A DNA stretch of 42,218 bases from a virus: the IMG/VR virus record IMGVR_UViG_3300037297_000082, positions 1 through 42,218 of that record. The stretch is one strand, 5' to 3'. The notes beneath the pieces were generated by a model that saw nothing but the letters and a program-made list of their open reading frames with translations, searched no databases and was not told the DNA's origin. The translations under genes and the position numbers were made by a program. This document shows, one piece after another, positions 1 through 7,885 of the stretch. The number at the start of each line of letters is the position of its first letter. The stretch's first letter is position 1.

Positions 1-93
1 CCCTTCTCGCAAAAGACCCCCAAAAACGCTCTATTCGCTCCGGCCAAGTGGGGCCTGAGTCCATGTTTCCCGGGATGATGGAGCGATCTTGAA
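1..93. other. Left end, non-coding leader of the terminase operon
   Basis: No gene is visible before the first start codon. The stretch holds short A and C runs and a GGAG at about 80-83 that can serve the first gene. The first seven bases are the reverse complement of the last seven bases of the window, so joining the ends gives a 14 bp palindrome. A cos or pac site is expected near the small terminase gene in phages of this layout, but none can be identified by eye. Confidence 0.4.
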
Positions 94-561
94 ATGCCGC
101 GCAGAGGCTATAGGAAGCCAGCGACGGGCGGAACGCGTAAGCGGAAGCCATCGAGCGCGGGCCATGGTGGCGCACGTGCTGGTGCCGGTCGGCCGAAGGG
201 GATTCCGTGGGACAAGATCAAACGAGCAGCGCGCGCGGGGGCGCCCTACGACGACATCGTTGCGGCCTATGTTGGAGCCGTCCAACTCGCTGACAAAGCG
301 AACCAGGAGAAACTCAGGGAGATTATCGACGAGGGGCACGCCCATAATCGTGTCAACTTGCGTTTGGCCATCGCAAAGCGCGGACTGGAGGACGGATCGG
401 TAAACCTCCTGCTAGGCAAGGCGCGCAATGAGCTCGACCCGCAGTGGGACTCTCAGAACGTAGCGCAGGCCGGAGTGCCGGACACGCTTGGTGCTGCGGA
501 GCGCCTCGGAGAGATTCTGGACAAGCTGGGCCGGAAGGTGAAGCGGAAGGGGCGCCGGTGA
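94..561 (+). CDS. Putative terminase small subunit
   Basis: A 155-residue basic protein directly upstream of, and overlapping, the large terminase gene, which is where the DNA-recognition subunit of the packaging motor normally lies. The N-terminus is rich in Arg, Lys and Gly, including a GARAGAGRPKG stretch often seen at the start of phage small terminases. The middle (about 50-115) looks helical, and the C-terminus ends in a basic RKVKRKGRR tail. No helix-turn-helix can be assigned with certainty; the call rests mainly on position and composition. Confidence 0.65.
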   Translation: MPRRGYRKPATGGTRKRKPSSAGHGGARAGAGRPKGIPWDKIKRAARAGAPYDDIVAAYVGAVQLADKANQEKLREIIDEGHAHNRVNLRLAIAKRGLEDGSVNLLLGKARNELDPQWDSQNVAQAGVPDTLGAAERLGEILDKLGRKVKRKGRR

Positions 562-2048
562 TCGTGTCGCTTCTTCCGCTTCTCTATCAGCTCGCCGCCG
601 CGCCGGCGCCGGTGCGGGCCGAGGCGATTCGCCAGCTTCCTCCGCAGGACCAGCAGGCTCTCTATCTGTCTGCGCGCTATGCCTGGCGCGATCTGTGGGC
701 CCGTCCCGGTCAGCTTCCGCCGGAGGAGCCCTGGCGCTACTGGTACATGATCGGCGGCCGTGGGTCGGGGAAGACCCGCCCTGCTGCAGAACTTGTGATC
801 GAGTGGGCGCGGGAGCCGGAGACGCGGATCGCCCTTATTGGGAGAGATGCCGGACAGGGGCGGAAGGTCATGGTGGACGGGGAAAGCGGGATCGTTGCCT
901 GTTCGCCACCATGGTTTCGTCCCAAGTATCTTCCCTCTTTGAAGCGTCTAGTCTGGCCCAATGGAAGCATCGGAGAGCTACACTCCGCCAACGAACCGGA
1001 GACTCTCCGCGGCCCGCAGTATCACAAGGCCTGGGCGGAGGAGCTTTTTCACTGGCCCATTCCGCCGAAGAGCGAGACGAAAGAGCCCGTCGCCTGGGTC
1101 GAAGGCCTACGCTATGGCCTTCGTCTTGGGACGAATCCCCAACTCGTTGCCACATCAACGCCCCGCTCTAGTGAGTTCTGTCATAACCTCCTGCTCGGTC
1201 GCAAGGCTGAGGACGGATCGAGGGCGATCCAACCACTCCCGAAGGATCATCCGGATCGCTACGCGGCCGACGGCTTTCCCTATCGTTGGGAGCACACGGC
1301 GACCGTCTGGGTTGATGGGATCCAGCAGGTCGTCAGGAGCGTGATTGCCCGCTGGCCAACGGAGGATAACCGCGACAACCTCGCCCCAGGGAAGCCCGAG
1401 GAGTGGCGTCACGAGTGGGGGCCATCTCGCTTGGGACAGCAGGAACTGGACGGCGCGATCCTGGCGCGTGCAGTCGGATCGCTCTTCTCGACCGACACGA
1501 TTGACGAATGGGCGGTCTACGGAGTTCCGCAGATCGTGCGGACTCTCGTCGCCGTTGATCCTACGCGGAGCAATAGCCCGACGGACGAGGCCGGGATCAT
1601 CGTCGGCGGTCTAGGGGCCGACGGTCACGGTTACGTGTGGGATGATGTGTCGATGCGTGGTGCCCCGAACCTGTGGGCGGCGCGCGCCCTTGAAGTTCGG
1701 AACCGATACGGCGCAACGGAGATCGTCTACGAGAAAAACCGCATGCCGGAGATGTTGAAGTCTCTGATCCGCACGATGGATCCAAGTTGTCGTTGGGTCG
1801 AGGTCTTCGCTACAGAGGACAAGCAAACGCGCGCCGAGCCGGTATCTGCCCTGTATCAGCAGGGAAGGGTACATCATGTGCGCGATGCACGCGAACCGAT
1901 GCGTCTTGCGCGCCTCGAAGATGAGATGATCGCCTGGGATCCGAAGCTGAAGATGCCGAGTCCCAACCGGATGGATGCTCTGGTCTGGCTCATCACGGCG
2001 CTGATGCTCGGTGATGGTCCTGTGCGCCATTCGTTCGCGGTGGTCTAG
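558..2048 (+). CDS. terL: Terminase large subunit
   Basis: ATPase-nuclease of the DNA packaging motor, about 496 residues. The Walker A motif GGRGSGKT is at about residues 66-73. A Walker B-like AWAEEL follows about 90 residues later. The C-terminal nuclease half starts near VAVDPTRS and ends with a DALVWLITALML helix typical of phage terminases. I chose the GTG at 558, which overlaps the stop of the upstream gene (GTGA), over the ATG at 444, because the extra 38 residues would be read out of frame through the small subunit gene and look non-coding. Confidence 0.95.
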   Translation: MIVSLLPLLYQLAAAPAPVRAEAIRQLPPQDQQALYLSARYAWRDLWARPGQLPPEEPWRYWYMIGGRGSGKTRPAAELVIEWAREPETRIALIGRDAGQGRKVMVDGESGIVACSPPWFRPKYLPSLKRLVWPNGSIGELHSANEPETLRGPQYHKAWAEELFHWPIPPKSETKEPVAWVEGLRYGLRLGTNPQLVATSTPRSSEFCHNLLLGRKAEDGSRAIQPLPKDHPDRYAADGFPYRWEHTATVWVDGIQQVVRSVIARWPTEDNRDNLAPGKPEEWRHEWGPSRLGQQELDGAILARAVGSLFSTDTIDEWAVYGVPQIVRTLVAVDPTRSNSPTDEAGIIVGGLGADGHGYVWDDVSMRGAPNLWAARALEVRNRYGATEIVYEKNRMPEMLKSLIRTMDPSCRWVEVFATEDKQTRAEPVSALYQQGRVHHVRDAREPMRLARLEDEMIAWDPKLKMPSPNRMDALVWLITALMLGDGPVRHSFAVV

Positions 2049-2059
2049 GAGGTTTGATG

Positions 2060-3346
2060 ATGGCTTCACTCGCCCCGATTCGCAACTTCTTCGGGGGCAT
2101 CCTGCGCGGACGAGGTGCGCAGGTGGCCTCTGGCGCCATGCGCTCGGATCCGCCACCGATGGGGACGCGGGAGTTCCTCGAGCAATACGAGACCTCTCCC
2201 TGGGTGCGCGGGATGCTCCAGAAAGTCGGGCAGTCGATTGGGTCGACCGTCTGGCAGCTCTGGCGCATTGATCGCGAGACGCAGGTCTTCGGCCATCGTC
2301 TCGAGCGTCTCCTGCGCCGCCCCAACCCGATGATGACGGGCCGAGCGATCTGGTCAGGCGCGCAGGTCTCGCTGGATCTCGTGGGCTGTTGCTTTTTCGT
2401 AAAGGAGCGCAACGGCCTCCGTGTGACAACGGGCCTGTGGCCGATTCCTGCCCATTGGGTTGCCGAGACGCCGACTCCCGCAAAGCCGACGTTCCGTCTC
2501 TCGCATGGGAAGCTTCAGGCGACTATCCCGCAATCCGAGGTGCTCTGGATCAACGATCCGGCGCCAGAGAATCCCTATCGGCGGGGGTCTGGCATCATGC
2601 AGGCGCTCGGGGACGAGATCGAGACCGACGAGTACAGCGCCAAGCATGCCAAGCAGCTCTTTTTCAATCGCGCGATGCCCGAGGTGGTCATCATGGATCC
2701 GGAGGCGAAGGAAGACGAAATCCGCGTCTATGAGCGGAAGTGGAACCAGCGCCTCCGCGGACTCTGGAGGGCCCTTCAGCCCTACTTCACGAATCGGGAG
2801 TTCAAGTTCTGGCAGCCCCAGCAGATGAACCTCGAGAACTTGACGCTTGTCCCGCTGCGGAAGTGGCAGCGTGATATCCAGCTTCAGGCCTACGGCATGC
2901 CTCCCGAGCAGATGGGGCTTCTCGAGAACAGCAACCGCGCGACGATCGACGCCAGCGACTTCGTCTATCAGGATCGCATCGTCCAGCCCCGGCGAGAGTT
3001 CCTGGCCGATGCCCTGACGATTGGCCTGGCCTCCGAGTTCGATAACCGGATCGAGGTTCGGTTTTTGTCCACGGTCCCGGGGGACAAAGCGCACGAGCTG
3101 GCCGTCATGGCGAAGTTCCCGTGGGCGTTCACGCGCGATCAGATCCTCGTGGCCAGCGGTCGGCCGGCGATCGGCGGGAAAGAGGGGCAGGAGCGATGCG
3201 TGCCGCTCAACAGCTACATCACGACCGATCCTCTTGACCAGGAGCAGCGGCCGAGCGGGGCGGGGGGCACGCAACGGGCGGGAGATGAGGACGCATCCGG
3301 CGCCGCGCAGCGGGCCGGCCAGGAAGAGAACGATGATGGCGAGTGA
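2060..3346 (+). CDS. Portal protein, HK97-like
   Basis: Dodecameric portal at the capsid vertex, about 428 residues. The layout matches HK97-family portals: an early segment on the first plasma-facing helices, a WSGAQVSLDL stretch, a WINDPAPENPYR motif, and the wing/clip region with GMPPEQMG and SNRATIDAS. The gene lies right after terL. AGGAGG ends at 2052, so the ATG at 2060 has better spacing than the ATG at 2057. The C-terminus is a low-complexity Gly/Ala/Glu tail. Confidence 0.93.
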   Translation: MASLAPIRNFFGGILRGRGAQVASGAMRSDPPPMGTREFLEQYETSPWVRGMLQKVGQSIGSTVWQLWRIDRETQVFGHRLERLLRRPNPMMTGRAIWSGAQVSLDLVGCCFFVKERNGLRVTTGLWPIPAHWVAETPTPAKPTFRLSHGKLQATIPQSEVLWINDPAPENPYRRGSGIMQALGDEIETDEYSAKHAKQLFFNRAMPEVVIMDPEAKEDEIRVYERKWNQRLRGLWRALQPYFTNREFKFWQPQQMNLENLTLVPLRKWQRDIQLQAYGMPPEQMGLLENSNRATIDASDFVYQDRIVQPRREFLADALTIGLASEFDNRIEVRFLSTVPGDKAHELAVMAKFPWAFTRDQILVASGRPAIGGKEGQERCVPLNSYITTDPLDQEQRPSGAGGTQRAGDEDASGAAQRAGQEENDDGE

Positions 3347-3359
3347 GGGGAGATATCGA

Positions 3360-3587
3360 ATGCCGAAGACGAGCCTTGATTTTCACGTGAGCTTGTTCCG
3401 TCGCCCGAATGGGCAGCCTGTTTTCGTGGTCTCGCACAACGTGACGCATTTCGAGGGCGCATTGCCTGGGACTGTCATCACGACTTCTTCCGGAGGGGAG
3501 TTGCACGTATCGGAGACGCCGGCTGAGGTGGCGGAGATCCTGGGAGCCTCGGAAGAAACGGTTGAGGCGATTGACAAGCTCTCGTAG
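3360..3587 (+). CDS. Small conserved-looking protein of the head module
   Basis: A 75-residue protein of unknown function between portal and the cytidylyltransferase region. It reads as beta-rich (FHVSLF, VFVVSHNV, GTVITTS) followed by a short helical C-terminus. The start at 3360 is preceded by GAGGGGAGA with good spacing. An ATG at 3336 that overlaps the end of the portal gene is also possible and would add eight residues. Confidence 0.7.
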   Translation: MPKTSLDFHVSLFRRPNGQPVFVVSHNVTHFEGALPGTVITTSSGGELHVSETPAEVAEILGASEETVEAIDKLS

Positions 3588-3601
3588 AGGAGGATGCCGG
3601 C

Positions 3602-3634
3602 ATGAGCGGCTTCGAGGGGCCGGGGAGCATCTGA
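3602..3634 (+). CDS. Possible 10-residue coupled leader ORF
   Basis: A minimal reading frame (MSGFEGPGSI) that follows a good GAGGAGG ribosome site at about 3587-3593. Its TGA overlaps the ATG of the next gene as TGATG. It may serve translational coupling or be accidental; nothing else supports it. Confidence 0.2.
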   Translation: MSGFEGPGSI

Positions 3635-3882
3635 TGGAATGCGTCGATTGTGGGGCCGAGATCAATCTTCCTATCATGTGCTCAACTGGGCCCTACGTTC
3701 CTATTCCGGGTCGAAGGGCTTCCATTCGCTGCTCAAGCTGCGAGCGGGCAAGGTTGGCTGATGAGAGCATGGCCAAGGTGCGCAAGTTCATGCAAGCGCG
3801 TGGATGGCTTCACACCGTCGAGGCGGTCGAGCAGCTGTCGCCGGATGACTCGCGCCACTGGGGTCCTGGGTTGCGATCATGA
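3634..3882 (+). CDS. Small zinc-ribbon-like protein
   Basis: An 82-residue protein with CVDC near the N-terminus and CSSC about 35 residues later, the spacing of a treble-clef or zinc-ribbon knuckle pair. The C-terminal half is helical. GGGGAG lies 6 nt before the ATG. The function is unknown. It ends overlapping the start of the cytidylyltransferase gene, so the two are probably translated together. Confidence 0.65.
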   Translation: MECVDCGAEINLPIMCSTGPYVPIPGRRASIRCSSCERARLADESMAKVRKFMQARGWLHTVEAVEQLSPDDSRHWGPGLRS

Positions 3883-4562
3883 ACGCCATCGCCATCATCC
3901 CGGCCCGCGGCGGCTCCCGTGGCGTCCCGCGGAAAAACCTCTGCGAGGTCGGCGGAAAGCCGCTGATGGTCTGGTCGATCCAGGCGGCGCTGGAGGCCGG
4001 CCTTGAGGTCGTGGTCTCGTCGGACGACGATGAAATCCTCGAAATGGCAGCACGCGATGACGTGCTCTTGAGGCGTCGTCCGTACGGTCTCGCAACCGAT
4101 GGGGCCCTGACGGATCCGGTGCTGGTGGATGCCGTCAACGCCTTGGGCCGGCCTGAGCTCTCGCATGTAGTCCTGCTCCAGCCCACGGTCCCCGTCCGGT
4201 CGGTGGGCCTGGTGGCCCGGTGTCTCCAGGTGGCCGAGGAGACGGGCGCCGATTCGGTCTTCACGGCCTACCCGCTGCACTTCGTGTGGTGGAGAGCCGG
4301 GATGGATCCCGGCCGGACAGACCATCGGCCCGACACCTGGGAGACGCAGTGCCGGCGCCGGCCGCGCAGGCAGGACATGCACGCCCGGGAGCTGATGTAT
4401 CACGAGGACGGGAGTGTCTACGTGACGCGCGTCCAGACGCTCCTGGAGACGGGCTCGAGGGTGGCCGGGCGGGTCGAGATCGTTGAGACGGAGCGGACGG
4501 TCGACGTGGACACTGAGGCGGATCTGATCGTGGCGGATGCGCTGCTGAGGGCGCGCGCGTGA
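3879..4562 (+). CDS. CMP-sugar synthetase-like cytidylyltransferase (NeuA/CTP_transf_3 type)
   Basis: A full-length 227-residue enzyme of the acylneuraminate cytidylyltransferase family, which activates a nonulosonic or Kdo-like sugar with CTP. The N-terminal signature AIIPARGGSRGVPRKNL (residues 5-21) is almost the family consensus. Also present are VVSSDDDEI (46-53), LLQPTVPVR (99-107), RRQD (163-166), DGSVYV (177-182) and DVDTEADL (209-216), whose two Asp residues match the metal-binding pair of the family. No catalytic motif appears degraded. It sits between portal and protease, where head genes are expected, so the product may modify the virion. The exact sugar cannot be read from sequence. 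Confidence 0.88.
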   Translation: MNAIAIIPARGGSRGVPRKNLCEVGGKPLMVWSIQAALEAGLEVVVSSDDDEILEMAARDDVLLRRRPYGLATDGALTDPVLVDAVNALGRPELSHVVLLQPTVPVRSVGLVARCLQVAEETGADSVFTAYPLHFVWWRAGMDPGRTDHRPDTWETQCRRRPRRQDMHARELMYHEDGSVYVTRVQTLLETGSRVAGRVEIVETERTVDVDTEADLIVADALLRARA

Positions 4563-4771
4563 CCCGCATCCGCACGCCGCGCGACCTGGCCGAGGCCGAG
4601 GGCTCCGTGACGGTCTCCGAGTTGGCCCTGGTCGTGCGCTGCTCCGAGCGCTGGGTCAGGAAGCTCATCGCCTGCCGGGCGATCCGGTTCGGGCGTGTGG
4701 GGCGGAACTACCGGATCCCGGCCGAGGAGGCCCGGCGCGTCGCGCGCGAGGCCGGAATCCTGCCCGCATAG
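4559..4771 (+). CDS. Excisionase-like helix-turn-helix protein
   Basis: A 70-residue protein with one MerR/excisionase-type winged helix: SVTVSELALVVRCSERWVRKLI, then a wing with FGRVGRNYRIPAEE. Proteins of this family bind DNA and act as excisionases or small regulators. A GTGA overlap couples it to the cytidylyltransferase gene. No integrase is visible in the window, so a regulatory role in head-gene expression is as likely as excision. Confidence 0.75.
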   Translation: MTRIRTPRDLAEAEGSVTVSELALVVRCSERWVRKLIACRAIRFGRVGRNYRIPAEEARRVAREAGILPA

Positions 4772-4800
4772 TCGGCACGGCCGGAACTGTCGGCACGGCC
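4771..4800. repeat. Pair of 12 bp direct repeats
   Basis: GTCGGCACGGCC occurs at 4771-4782 and again at 4789-4800, 18 bp apart, in the 76 bp gap between the HTH gene and the protease gene. The spacing could place two binding sites on the same strand, for example for the HTH protein encoded just upstream. Confidence 0.5.
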
Positions 4801-4847
4801 ACGCCTAAACCCTTGCGCGTGAGGGACATAGGCTCCATCATCAGGGC

Positions 4848-5846
4848 ATGGATGGTGCCTTGTCCGCCGAGGCGCAGGCCCCCGTCGAGGGGACCGTCCG
4901 CTACCGACAGTTTGAGACCACCGTCAAGGCCGAGGGTGCGGATCGCGAGCTGGCCTTCACCGTCAGCACCGGCGCCGTAGATCGGCACCGGGACACGATC
5001 CGTCCCGAGGGCTGGGACCTCGACAACTTCCGCAAGGCCGGGTCTGTGCTGTGGGCCCATGATTCGTCTGGGCTCCCGATTGCCAGGCCGACCTATGCGG
5101 CCGTCATCGGCGGCGCGTTGAAGGCGCGCGCGGTTTTCGCGACCCGCGAGCTCTACGCCTTCGCGGACACCGTTTACGAAATGCTCCGTGGGGGTTTCCT
5201 GCGCGCCACGAGCGTCGGATTCTTGCCCAAGGAATGGTCGTATGACGAAGAGCGCGGCGGGTACAACATCCTGGCGCAGGAGCTCCTGGAGTGGTCCGTG
5301 GTCCCCGTCCCGGCCCTGCCAGATGCCTTGATCGAGGCCAAGCACTCCGGAGTGGACGTTGCCCCGATGCGCGAGTGGGCCGAGCGCACGCTGGATCAGG
5401 TCTCGGGCCCTGGCCTCTGGGTGCCGCGCGCCGCCGCCGAGCAGGTGTTCTCCCTCTCCGCGGGCGCGCCCGTTTCCGTCCTGTCGCCTGGCTCGCCCCG
5501 GGCGATCCTCTCAACCTCCACGTCTGAGGCGGGGGAGCAGGGCTCGGCCGGGTCTCATGCGCCCGTGTCGCCCGGTTCGAGTCCGGGCCCCGCAGCCGCC
5601 AAGGTGTTGAGTTCCGCGAATCAGTCGCGAGTGGAATCGGCGCGGGACGCCGCGCGCTCGATAGCGGACGGGCTCGAGGAGGTTTTGACTTCGGCCGCGT
5701 CCGAGGAGTCCGAAAGCGAGGAGAAGCATGCGGTCTTGCGCCTTGCGCAGCCGCCCGCGGCTGGCCTTTCTGCGGGCGATGTGCGCGCTATTGTGGCGGA
5801 GACCGTGCAGACCGTCGTAAGGCAGGCGCTGGGGCGCCTTGACTGA
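4848..5846 (+). CDS. Prohead protease, HK97 (S78) family
   Basis: A 332-residue maturation protease that cleaves the capsid scaffold region during head assembly. The core spans about residues 35-165: STGAVDRHRDTIRPEGW, then VLWAHDSSGLPI with the likely catalytic His71, then ATSVGFLP with the likely catalytic Ser122, then ELLEWSVVPVPALPDAL. The C-terminal 165 residues are Ala/Ser/Pro-rich and then helical, which could act as a scaffold-like extension. The ribosome site is weak. It directly precedes the major capsid gene. Confidence 0.92.
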   Translation: MDGALSAEAQAPVEGTVRYRQFETTVKAEGADRELAFTVSTGAVDRHRDTIRPEGWDLDNFRKAGSVLWAHDSSGLPIARPTYAAVIGGALKARAVFATRELYAFADTVYEMLRGGFLRATSVGFLPKEWSYDEERGGYNILAQELLEWSVVPVPALPDALIEAKHSGVDVAPMREWAERTLDQVSGPGLWVPRAAAEQVFSLSAGAPVSVLSPGSPRAILSTSTSEAGEQGSAGSHAPVSPGSSPGPAAAKVLSSANQSRVESARDAARSIADGLEEVLTSAASEESESEEKHAVLRLAQPPAAGLSAGDVRAIVAETVQTVVRQALGRLD

Positions 5847-5861
5847 CTGAAGGAGAAGACC

Positions 5862-7232
5862 ATGCCCGAAGACACGAAGCACGAGATGACCCGTGAGGAG
5901 CTCGTCAAGCTCATTCACGAGGAGTCCGCGAAGCAGGGCAAGCCGGCGCCTCAAGGTGACGATCTGGCCATCGTGCGGGACGCCACCGCCGAGGCAGTGG
6001 CCGCGGCGCTGAAGCCTCTGCTGGACAGCTCGAACTCGACCCTCAACGCGGTCAAGGATCTGGCGGAGGTGCAGAAGGAGCGCGAGGCAAAGCCGAAGCT
6101 CGGACTCGGCCGGAAGGTGCGCCTCTACGCCCTCGGCACGATGGACGAGAACGGAAAGGCCCTCGGCGGCCGGAGCCGCGCCAACGACATGGACTACCTG
6201 AAGTTCCAGGCTCGCCGGAACTGGGGCGAACTCGGAGCTGAGGCTATCAAGTTCGTCGACTACCAGCAGAAGGCGTCCGTTCACACGGTCCACGACTCCT
6301 CCGTTGCTGGCGACATCGTTCAGCCCGCCTACTCTCCAGAGTGGATCGAGCTGCTCCGGCCGGCGACTACGGTCCGCAGGATCGCTGCAACCGATCCAAT
6401 GCCGCGCGGCGCTCTCTCCGTCCGGAAGCAGACGCAGGACGCCACCGCCTACTACCAGGGCGAATCCGACAAGATGACGCAGTCGAACATCGAGGTCGGG
6501 CGGGAGACCATGAGCTATAAGAAGCTCACGGCGCTCTGCGTGCTCAACAACGATCTGATCCGATTCGGCGGACCCGAAGCGGACGCGCGTGTTGAGGCCT
6601 CGATGGTGGCCGCCGCCGGCCAGCGCGAGGATCAGGCCTTCTTGATGGGCAATCCGCCGACGAACGCCGGCTCGCCGAAGGGGATCGTTTTCTGGGCGAA
6701 CAGCGGGAGCCGCTTCCAGAACGCCGGCTCGGCCCTGACCAACTTCCAGAGCGACATCGGCATCGCGCTGGGCTACTTGTGGGACAACGACATCCCGGTC
6801 GACCCGACCAACACGTACATCATCATGAATCCGATTACCTGGCTCAAGATCCTGAGCCTCAGCATCGTCACGGGCGACCTCTCTTGGGCGGCCACGACCG
6901 CCGGCGGCCGGCTGACCTTCATGGGCTACCCGGCGCTGGTGACGTCTCAGCTCAGCAAGGGCAAGACCCATCCGCAGGCGGCCTTCGTCACAGCGCTCAG
7001 CCAGACCTACGGCGGCTCGATCATCGTGGCCTACGCGCCGGCTCTGCGGATCTACGACAGTTACGCGCTCACGACCACCGTCTATCCCGGAGGCGCCTAT
7101 TACGACGCCGCCCTGAGCGCGGTGGCCTCGGGCATCTCCAACGACGAGACCGTCGTGACCGCGATCGCGGAGCACGACTTCTTCATGTCCCATGACCGTG
7201 CCGCCTCGGTCATCATGAACTACAACCTGTAG
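5862..7232 (+). CDS. Major capsid protein, HK97 fold
   Basis: A 456-residue shell protein. Residues 1 to about 100 are charged and helical, as in the delta domain removed by the protease. The HK97-type body follows, with DIVQPAYSPEWIELLRPATTV, a VRKQTQD and YYQGES stretch of the E-loop and spine region, and REDQAFLMG. The C-terminus carries the usual beta-rich P/A domains ending in HDFFMSHDRAASVIM. AAGGAGAA precedes the ATG. Confidence 0.94.
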   Translation: MPEDTKHEMTREELVKLIHEESAKQGKPAPQGDDLAIVRDATAEAVAAALKPLLDSSNSTLNAVKDLAEVQKEREAKPKLGLGRKVRLYALGTMDENGKALGGRSRANDMDYLKFQARRNWGELGAEAIKFVDYQQKASVHTVHDSSVAGDIVQPAYSPEWIELLRPATTVRRIAATDPMPRGALSVRKQTQDATAYYQGESDKMTQSNIEVGRETMSYKKLTALCVLNNDLIRFGGPEADARVEASMVAAAGQREDQAFLMGNPPTNAGSPKGIVFWANSGSRFQNAGSALTNFQSDIGIALGYLWDNDIPVDPTNTYIIMNPITWLKILSLSIVTGDLSWAATTAGGRLTFMGYPALVTSQLSKGKTHPQAAFVTALSQTYGGSIIVAYAPALRIYDSYALTTTVYPGGAYYDAALSAVASGISNDETVVTAIAEHDFFMSHDRAASVIMNYNL

Positions 7233-7260
7233 AGCGCGGGAAAGCGAAAGGAGAACTGAG

Positions 7261-7869
7261 ATGGCATCCCCTAGCCTCCTGGGCGACCTGGGAGCCCAGA
7301 TCATCGGTCTCGGGCCCGCGTCGACGTCGACCGCGCCGTTCATTCTGGCGACCGGCGGCAGCGATACGGGCAGCGTGAGCAACACCGGGACGCGAGCGCT
7401 TGATCTCGCGAAACCCCTGCACTACTCGAGCACCGGCGGCAAGCCCCTCGACACCACGGTCAATCCCGAGGTGCTCCTTGGCTCGATCGGTTCTCGGTTG
7501 CATTCGATCGGCATTGACATCCCGATCGAGTTCACCTGGCACAGCTCGGGCAAGAGCATCCACGTGGTTGTGACCCACAAGCAACGGTCGGCAACGTCTG
7601 GCGCCGGGTCCACCTGGGACACGGTGGCCACCGAGACCTTCCGCTTCAAGGGCGGGACCTCGACGGACGTTGTCACGTTCCCGAGCGTTGTTTCCACGAT
7701 CCCGACGCAGGCGATCGAGCGCTACTACACCGCGGACGTCAAGGTCTGGTTCTGGCTGGCGTCCTCGACGGCCGGGAAGGACAGCTCGACCGACAAGAAC
7801 GTGATCGTGATGTGCCCGACCTACCTCGGACTGGCCAAGTCGCAGCCCGGCCAGCTGAACAAGGTCTAG
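7261..7869 (+). CDS. Putative head decoration protein
   Basis: A 202-residue beta-rich, Ser/Thr/Gly-rich protein directly after the capsid gene, with its own AAAGGAGAA site. The place fits a head fibre or decoration protein. No family motif is recognised. The protein has no signal peptide or membrane segment and no Cys except one near the C-terminus. It would also be a plausible acceptor for the proposed virion glycosylation, which is inference only. Confidence 0.55.
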   Translation: MASPSLLGDLGAQIIGLGPASTSTAPFILATGGSDTGSVSNTGTRALDLAKPLHYSSTGGKPLDTTVNPEVLLGSIGSRLHSIGIDIPIEFTWHSSGKSIHVVVTHKQRSATSGAGSTWDTVATETFRFKGGTSTDVVTFPSVVSTIPTQAIERYYTADVKVWFWLASSTAGKDSSTDKNVIVMCPTYLGLAKSQPGQLNKV

Positions 7870-7885
7870 CCCGGAGCGTCGCGGC

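Noticed and set aside
444-557. Terminase start at the ATG at 444
   Set aside because: The added residues are Arg/Gly/Ser-rich shadow sequence of the small-subunit gene; GTG at 558 gives the usual GTGA coupling.
1611-2483. A 290-residue minus-strand frame opposite terminase and portal
   Set aside because: Antisense shadow of two well-supported genes.
5511-7385. A 624-residue open frame on the minus strand opposite the capsid gene
   Set aside because: Shadow of the GC-rich major capsid gene; no ribosome site, low-complexity Arg/Val/Asp-rich translation.
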